Part shown: piece by piece, positions 59,080 through 64,000 of the stretch
Position numbering within the stretch: the first letter of the stretch is position 1
How the letters are laid out: each line of letters opens with the position of its first letter
NCBI RefSeq assembly: GCF_009671065.1
Contig: NZ_CP046027.1
Coordinates: forward strand, 2,356,001 to 2,420,000
DNA: 64,000 nucleotides
Direction of reading: 5' to 3'
From: Neisseria brasiliensis
GTDB lineage: Bacteria; Pseudomonadota; Gammaproteobacteria; Burkholderiales; Neisseriaceae
Program-made: the position numbers and the translations under genes
The notes under the pieces: generated by a model
What the model saw: only the letters and a program-made list of their open reading frames with translations
Told to the model about the DNA's origin: nothing
Databases searched by the model: none

Positions 59080-61359
59080 ATGAATGCAACCACTCACTTG
59101 CAAGTAACCAAACGCGATGGCCGCTTGGAGCCGATTGATTTAGACAAAATCCACCGTGTCGTCACTTGGGCGGCCGAAGGCCTGAATAATGTATCGGTGT
59201 CGCAAGTCGAGCTGAAATCGCATATTCAGTTTTACAACGGCATCCGCACCGACGACATTCACGAAACCATCATCAAGGCCGCAGCTGACCTGATTTCACA
59301 AGATTCGCCCGACTATCAATATCTGGCCGCACGTTTGGCCATTTTCCACCTGCGCAAAATCGCTTACGGCGAATTCGAGCCGCCTCATCTGTTTGACCAT
59401 GTAAGCAAACTCACCGAAGCGGGCAAATACGACCGCCATATTCTTGAAGACTACACACGCGAAGAATTTGATGAGCTGAATGCCTATATCGACCATTGCC
59501 GAGATATGACCTTCTCATACGCTGCGGTGAAGCAGTTAGAGGGTAAATATCTGGTGCAAAACCGCGTCACCCGTCAAATCTATGAAACGCCACAGTTTCT
59601 GTATATTTTGGTGGCAATGTGTTTGTTCAGCAAATATCCGAAAGCCACGCGCTTGGATTATGTGAAGCGTTTCTACGATGCGGTTTCTACCTTTAAAGTA
59701 TCGTTGCCAACGCCGATTATGAGCGGTGTGCGCACACCAACCCGCCAATTCTCAAGCTGCGTATTGATTGAATGTGACGACAGCTTGGATTCCATCAACG
59801 CCACCACCAGCGCGATTGTGAAATATGTATCACAACGCGCGGGCATCGGCATCAATGCTGGCCGCATCCGTGGTTTGGGCAGCGAAATCCGTGGCGGTGA
59901 AGCGCAGCATACCGGCTGCATTCCGTTTTTCAAAATGTTCCAAGCGGCAGTGAAGTCCTGCTCGCAAGGCGGTGTGCGCGGTGGCGCGGCAACCTTGTTC
60001 TATCCGATGTGGCACATTGAGGTTGAAAACCTGCTGGTGTTGAAAAACAACCGCGGCGTAGAAGAAAACCGCGTGCGTCATTTGGATTATGGCGTGCAAA
60101 TCAATAAATTGATGTATACCCGCCTGATTAAAGGCGGCAACATTACCTTGTTTTCGCCAAATGAAGTGCCGGGCTTATATGACGCATTTTTCGCCGACCA
60201 AGACGAATTCGAGCGTTTGTACACCCAATACGAGCAAGACCCGAACATCCGCAAACGCAGCGTACCGGCCACCGATTTGTTCTCATCATTGATGCAAGAG
60301 CGCGCAGGCACAGGCCGCATCTATATTCAAAACGTTGATCACTGCAACACCCATAGCCCGTTTGATCCGAGCGTGGCACCAGTGCGACAGTCTAACTTAT
60401 GCTTAGAAATCGCCTTGCCGACCAAGCCGTTAAACAATATCAGCGATGAAAACGGCGAAATTGCTTTGTGTACCTTGTCCGCCTTCAACTTAGGCGCATT
60501 GAACGACTTGGACGAATTCGAAGAAATGGCCGATTTGACCGTGCGCGCCTTGGATGCCTTGCTGGATTATCAAGACTATCCGGTAAAAGCCGCTTACCAT
60601 GCGACCATGAACCGCCGCACCTTGGGCATCGGTGTGATTAACTATGCGTATTACTTGGCCAAAAACGGCGTGAAATACAGCGACGATTCCGCCATCGGCC
60701 TGACCCACCGCACCTTTGAAGCGATGCAATATTATCTGCTGAAAGCATCGGTAAATCTGGCCAAAGAATATGGCACTTGCCCATTGTTTAACGAAACCGT
60801 TTATTCGCAAGGCAAACTGCCGATTGACACCTACAAAAAAGATTTGGATGCCATCTGCCAAGAGCCGCTGCATTATGATTGGGAAGGCTTGCGCGCCGAC
60901 ATCGTCAAATACGGTTTGCGCAACTCAACCCTGACTGCCTTGATGCCGTCTGAAACCAGCTCGCAAATCGCCAACGCCACCAACGGCATTGAACCGCCAC
61001 GTGGTTTGGTGACGGTAAAGGCATCGAAAGACGGAATCTTGAAACAAGTCGTGCCCGAATTTGAAAATCTGAAAAATGCCTACGAAACCCTGTGGCAAAT
61101 GCCAAGCAACGACGGCTATCTGAAATTGGTGGGCGTGATGCAGAAATTTGTCGACCAAGCGATTTCGGCCAACACCAGCTACGACCCGGGCAAATTCGAA
61201 GGCGGCAAAGTTTCTATGAAACAAATGCTGAAAGATTTGCTCACCGCCTACAAATACGGTGTGAAAACACTGTATTACCACAATACACGCGACGGCGCGG
61301 ATGATACGCAGGCTGATTTGCAAGATGACGGCTGCGCGGGCGGGGCGTGTAAGATTTAA
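59080..61359 (+). CDS. nrdA: Ribonucleoside-diphosphate reductase class Ia, alpha subunit
   Basis: A 759-residue catalytic subunit making deoxynucleotides. The N-terminal ATP cone is VTKRDGRLEPIDLDKIHRVV. Active-site elements are the Cys in TRQFSSCVLIE, the NLCLEI radical-transfer/Cys segment, and the C-terminal redox pair GCAGGACKI. The start at 59080 (MNATTHLQV) has AGGA 8 nt upstream; the frame opens at GTG 59056, inside NrdR box 2. Paired NrdR boxes indicate control by dATP/ATP-sensing NrdR. Confidence 0.97.
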   Translation: MNATTHLQVTKRDGRLEPIDLDKIHRVVTWAAEGLNNVSVSQVELKSHIQFYNGIRTDDIHETIIKAAADLISQDSPDYQYLAARLAIFHLRKIAYGEFEPPHLFDHVSKLTEAGKYDRHILEDYTREEFDELNAYIDHCRDMTFSYAAVKQLEGKYLVQNRVTRQIYETPQFLYILVAMCLFSKYPKATRLDYVKRFYDAVSTFKVSLPTPIMSGVRTPTRQFSSCVLIECDDSLDSINATTSAIVKYVSQRAGIGINAGRIRGLGSEIRGGEAQHTGCIPFFKMFQAAVKSCSQGGVRGGAATLFYPMWHIEVENLLVLKNNRGVEENRVRHLDYGVQINKLMYTRLIKGGNITLFSPNEVPGLYDAFFADQDEFERLYTQYEQDPNIRKRSVPATDLFSSLMQERAGTGRIYIQNVDHCNTHSPFDPSVAPVRQSNLCLEIALPTKPLNNISDENGEIALCTLSAFNLGALNDLDEFEEMADLTVRALDALLDYQDYPVKAAYHATMNRRTLGIGVINYAYYLAKNGVKYSDDSAIGLTHRTFEAMQYYLLKASVNLAKEYGTCPLFNETVYSQGKLPIDTYKKDLDAICQEPLHYDWEGLRADIVKYGLRNSTLTALMPSETSSQIANATNGIEPPRGLVTVKASKDGILKQVVPEFENLKNAYETLWQMPSNDGYLKLVGVMQKFVDQAISANTSYDPGKFEGGKVSMKQMLKDLLTAYKYGVKTLYYHNTRDGADDTQADLQDDGCAGGACKI

Positions 61360-61451
61360 GGAACTTAAAATTTGATTTAACAGAGCTTCTTTGAGAAGTC
61401 TGTAAGCAAAATTTAGGCTTCTTGAAGAAGGATATTCATTATTGGAAATAT

Positions 61452-61625
61452 ATGAATTTTATGGATATTCCTTCGATTATTGATAGTTTGGGACAAAATG
61501 AAGAAGTAACAGTTTTAATAGCTGCTATATTAGCTTATTCAGTTAGGCAGCTGAAAATTGTTTTATGTAATAAAAATTTCTTAAAAACTGTCAAAACTTT
61601 ATCTAAAGATAAGGATGCAAAATAA
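61452..61625 (+). CDS. Small membrane protein between nrdA and nrdB
   Basis: A frame of 57 codons (from ATG 61452; a TTG at 61422 would give 67). It begins MNFMDIPSIIDSLGQNEEV, then has one hydrophobic helix (TVLIAAILAYSVRQLKIVL) and a Lys-rich end. Its stop abuts a possible nrdB start, and the DNA is AT-richer than nrdA and nrdB. The ribosome site is weak (GGAAA). Not recognised. If real, it is an extra gene inside the reductase operon. Confidence 0.45.
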   Translation: MNFMDIPSIIDSLGQNEEVTVLIAAILAYSVRQLKIVLCNKNFLKTVKTLSKDKDAK

Positions 61626-61646
61626 ATGTCTTGCGATCATTTAACC

Positions 61647-62780
61647 ATGTCATACAGCACGTTTACCAAAACACCAAACGATGCATTAAAAGAACCAATG
61701 TTCTTTGGCCAGTCAGTGAACGTAGCGCGTTATGACCAGCAAAAATATGAAATTTTTGAAAAACTGATTGAAAAACAATTGTCTTTCTTTTGGCGTCCGG
61801 AAGAAATCGACGTGTCGCGCGACCGTATCGACTATACCAATCTGCCGGAACACGAAAAACACATTTTCATCAGCAATTTGAAATACCAAACACTGCTCGA
61901 TTCGATTCAAGGCCGCAGCCCCAATGTGGCGCTGTTGCCGTTGGTGTCGATTCCGGAGTTGGAAACGTGGATTGAAACATGGTCGTTTTCCGAAACCATC
62001 CACTCGCGCAGCTACACCCATATCATCCGCAATATCGTCAATGATCCGTCGGTTGTGTTTGATGATATTGTGCAAAATCAATACATCATCGCGCGTGCGG
62101 AAGACATTGCCTGCTATTATGATGAATTGATTGAATACACCCAGTATTACAATTTATTCGGTGAGGGCACGCACAATGTTAAAGGCGAATTGGTTGAAGT
62201 TTCGTTGCGCGAGTTGAAGAAAAAGCTGTATTTGTGTTTGATGTGCGTGAACGTATTGGAAGCGATTCGTTTCTATGTCTCGTTTGCCTGCTCGTTTGCC
62301 TTTGCCGAGCGTGAATTGATGGAAGGCAATGCCAAGATCATCAAGCTGATTGCGCGTGATGAAGCTTTGCACTTAACCAGTACGCAACACATGCTGAACC
62401 TGATGCGTGCCGGTGTCGATGATCCGGAGATGGCGGAAATTGCTGCCGAGCTGGAAAACGATTGCTTTGAATTGTTCAAAAAAGCGGCCGAACAAGAAAA
62501 AGAATGGGCGGCGTATCTGTTTAAAGACGGTTCGATGATTGGCTTGAACAAAGAAATTTTGGGTCAATACGTCGAATACATCACCAATCTGCGCATGCAG
62601 GCAGTGGGTTTGAAGCCGGCATTTGAAGGCGCGAGCCAAAACCCGATTCCGTGGATCAACGCGTGGCTGTCGTCCGACAATGTGCAGGTCGCGCCGCAGG
62701 AAGTGGAAATTTCTTCTTACCTGATTGGTCAAATCGATGCGGAAGTCAACGCCGACGATTTGGGCGATTTCGAGCTGTAA
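61647..62780 (+). CDS. nrdB: Ribonucleoside-diphosphate reductase class Ia, beta subunit
   Basis: A 377-residue radical-generating subunit with a diiron-tyrosyl site. The N-terminus KEPMFFGQSVNVARYDQQKY is nearly the E. coli sequence. The radical Tyr lies in SRSYTHIIRNI. Iron ligands are in the WSFSETIHSR, ARAEDIACYYDELIEYT and KLIARDEALHLT segments. Homology places the start at 61647 (MSYSTF). However, an upstream in-frame ATG at 61626 has AAGGA 10 nt before it and would add MSCDHLT; the true start is unsettled. Confidence 0.96.
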   Translation: MSYSTFTKTPNDALKEPMFFGQSVNVARYDQQKYEIFEKLIEKQLSFFWRPEEIDVSRDRIDYTNLPEHEKHIFISNLKYQTLLDSIQGRSPNVALLPLVSIPELETWIETWSFSETIHSRSYTHIIRNIVNDPSVVFDDIVQNQYIIARAEDIACYYDELIEYTQYYNLFGEGTHNVKGELVEVSLRELKKKLYLCLMCVNVLEAIRFYVSFACSFAFAERELMEGNAKIIKLIARDEALHLTSTQHMLNLMRAGVDDPEMAEIAAELENDCFELFKKAAEQEKEWAAYLFKDGSMIGLNKEILGQYVEYITNLRMQAVGLKPAFEGASQNPIPWINAWLSSDNVQVAPQEVEISSYLIGQIDAEVNADDLGDFEL

Positions 62781-62794
62781 CACTTCACTTACAA

Positions 62795-62834
62795 AAGGCT
62801 GTCGGATTGAGCATTTCTTTCAGACGGCCTTTTA
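62795..62834. repeat. Degenerate DUS pair between nrdB and the ferredoxin gene
   Basis: AAAAGGCTGTCGGA loosely faces TTTCAGACGGCCTTTT. The right copy is exact; the left has two changes. Confidence 0.5.
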
Positions 62835-62841
62835 TCAAACT

Positions 62842-63141
62842 ATGGCCATTATTAGCACACACGACAAAATTTTTGAGCTGCAAAACGGCGAAACCTTGCT
62901 GGAAGGGCTGGAGCGCACCGGCCACGAGGTCGAATACCAATGCCGCAGTGGCTATTGCGGTTCATGCCGTCTGAAGCTCATCAGCGGCAAAGTCGGCTAT
63001 GATGATTTCCCATTGGCCTTTATCACGCCCGGCGAAATCCTGCCGTGTTGCTGTCGGGTCACGGAAGACATCACGCTCGATTGCCACGCTAAAATTCGCG
63101 AGCCGGATTTGTTTGATGTGGATTTGTTTGACAAAGAGTAA
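62842..63141 (+). CDS. 2Fe-2S ferredoxin (YfaE-like)
   Basis: A 99-residue plant-type ferredoxin. The cluster motif is CRSGYCGSC with the distant Cys in ILPCCCRV. E. coli YfaE lies after nrdB and helps maintain the diferric-tyrosyl cofactor; the same placement here supports that role. The start at 62842 (MAIISTHDKIFEL) is chosen because the frame upstream overlaps nrdB and the DUS. No strong Shine-Dalgarno is seen. Confidence 0.9.
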   Translation: MAIISTHDKIFELQNGETLLEGLERTGHEVEYQCRSGYCGSCRLKLISGKVGYDDFPLAFITPGEILPCCCRVTEDITLDCHAKIREPDLFDVDLFDKE

Positions 63142-63151
63142 GAAATCATTG

Positions 63152-63190
63152 AAAAGGCCGTCTGAAACATTGGGTTTCAGACGGCCTTTT
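63152..63190. terminator. DUS terminator after the ferredoxin gene
   Basis: AAAAGGCCGTCTGAAAC and its complement around ATTGG; the hairpin with its loop is the same as at 33350-33385. Confidence 0.75.
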
Positions 63191-63216
63191 GATCACAAAT
63201 CATTCAAAATCACCCA

Positions 63217-63361
63217 GAGGCCTTTGCAAAATCCCTATCTTTGGCACATTTCTTCGTTATGCGCTGCTCGAAAGCTTGCCTATCTTTGTGATATTGTCTT
63301 TGCTTTCTGCGCTGCTGCAACTTTGAACTGTACTCAAATCTAGGGATTTTACAAAGGCCTC
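63217..63361. repeat. 145-bp miniature inverted-repeat element, reverse copy
   Basis: Tips GAGGCCTTTGCAAAATCCC and GAGGCCTTTGTAAAATCCC (reading inwards). Its complement aligns closely with the element at 12717-12859 along the whole length, for example the ATATCACAAAGATAGGCAAG block. No clear target duplication. Confidence 0.75.
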
Positions 63362-63372
63362 TGCCAATCATT

Positions 63373-64000
63373 TTACTTCAAAGCTTCATCATCCAAAGAT
63401 TTCAGCCAAGCCAGTTTTTCGCCGATTTTGATTTCCAAGCCGCGCGGTACGGGTTGGTAAAACTCAGGCTCATCCAAGCCGTCGGGCATATAGGTTTCTC
63501 CGGCGGCATAGGCGTGTGGTTCGTCATGGGCGTAGCGGTATTCGCGGCCGTAGCCCAATTCTTTCATCAGCTTGGTCGGGGCATTGCGTAAATGCACCGG
63601 CACTTCATCGCTGGCATGGTCGCGCACAAATGCGCGCATTTGGTTGTAGGCGTTGTAGCCGGCATTCGATTTCGCCGCCGAAGCCAAATACAACACGGCT
63701 TGTGCCAAGGCCAATTCGCCTTCGGGGCTGCCGAGTCGTTCAAACGTGGTGGCGGCATCGTTGGCAATCTGAAAGGCGCGTGGGTCGGCCAAGCCAATGT
63801 CTTCCCAAGCCATGCGCACGATGCGCCGTGCCAAGTAGCGCGGATCGGCGCCACCGTCGAGCATGCGGCAGAACCAATACAGCGCGGCATTAGGGTGGGA
63901 GCCGCGCACGGATTTGTGCAGTGCGGAAATCTGGTTGTAGAAACTTTCGCCGCCTTTATCGAAACGGCGGATTTGTGCGCCCAAGCTTTCGGCGAGAAAT
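63373..64000 (-). CDS. rarA: Replication-associated recombination protein A, C-terminal part
   Basis: The last ~209 codons of an AAA+ clamp-loader-like ATPase that acts at stalled forks; the N-terminal ATPase domain lies beyond the right edge. The visible region is the MgsA/RarA C-terminal tetramerisation domain: QISALHKSVRGSHPNAALYW, DPRYLARRIVRMAWEDIGLA and SNAGYNAYNQMRAF. The end KIGEKLAWLKSLDDEALK is typical. The frame is open to the window edge, so no start is assigned. Confidence 0.92.
   Translation of the reverse strand, partial: FLAESLGAQIRRFDKGGESFYNQISALHKSVRGSHPNAALYWFCRMLDGGADPRYLARRIVRMAWEDIGLADPRAFQIANDAATTFERLGSPEGELALAQAVLYLASAAKSNAGYNAYNQMRAFVRDHASDEVPVHLRNAPTKLMKELGYGREYRYAHDEPHAYAAGETYMPDGLDEPEFYQPVPRGLEIKIGEKLAWLKSLDDEALK

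Overview
The window is chromosomal DNA of a Neisseria species. The strongest sign is the DNA uptake sequence (DUS), which recurs dozens of times, often as inverted pairs that form intergenic terminators. Most copies are AGGCCGTCTGAA (the AG dialect) rather than ATGCCGTCTGAA, so a commensal or animal-associated Neisseria fits better than N. meningitidis or N. gonorrhoeae. dRS3 repeats (ATTCCC-N8-GGGAAT), an IS30-family element, an IS1016-type element and small Neisseria-type inverted-repeat elements agree with this. Species cannot be fixed from the sequence alone.

Layout. 1-9.4 kb, mostly minus strand: a truncated Gcr-type membrane protein, trxB, a lipoprotein, a hypothetical gene, a tiny peptide-encoding transcript, cysJ, glyA, a small hypothetical and a nitroreductase. 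9.6-14.3 kb: a DUF465 protein, an IS30 element, brnQ, a 143-bp miniature element, an AEC transporter with a frameshifted start and a glutaredoxin-like protein. 14.5-25.6 kb: rmlD, a lemA-TPM-TPM operon, an AT-rich tract, an RTX protein split by an amber codon, purC, pnp, a lipoprotein split by an ochre codon, and a divergent pair (metallo-beta-lactamase-fold hydrolase / GlxA-type regulator). 25.8-33.3 kb: hydrolase, spermidine-synthase-like protein, two tRNA-Thr(UGU) genes, panB, panC, a polar amino acid ABC transporter and a MetE-like protein.

33.4-41.1 kb holds the most unusual functional cluster: a membrane-anchored aminopropyltransferase diverges from a run encoding a DUF350 membrane protein, an SPFH/SHOCT protein, an AT-rich NERD-domain gene, a double zinc-ribbon DUF4178 protein, a 53-residue Gly-rich membrane peptide, SpeD, and (79 bp further on) a Tat-exported flavin oxidoreductase. 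SpeD makes decarboxylated SAM, the aminopropyltransferase would use it, and the oxidase could act on the product in the periplasm. The membrane partners suggest an envelope role for polyamines; this is inference.

41.3-50.1 kb is mostly housekeeping (queH, patatin lipoprotein, plsY, folB, NUDIX hydrolase, an IS1016-type insertion inside a miniature element, cupin, a UbiH-family hydroxylase, surE, nlpD). 50.2-58.6 kb is a tripartite ABC exporter (HlyD-type adaptor, RbbA-like double ATPase/permease, second permease, outer-membrane factor) behind two paralogous TetR-type regulators with near-identical operators. The RbbA-like linker is studded with in-frame DUS. 59-63.1 kb is class Ia ribonucleotide reductase (nrdA, a small membrane ORF, nrdB, a YfaE-like ferredoxin) behind two NrdR-type boxes. 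The window ends inside rarA.
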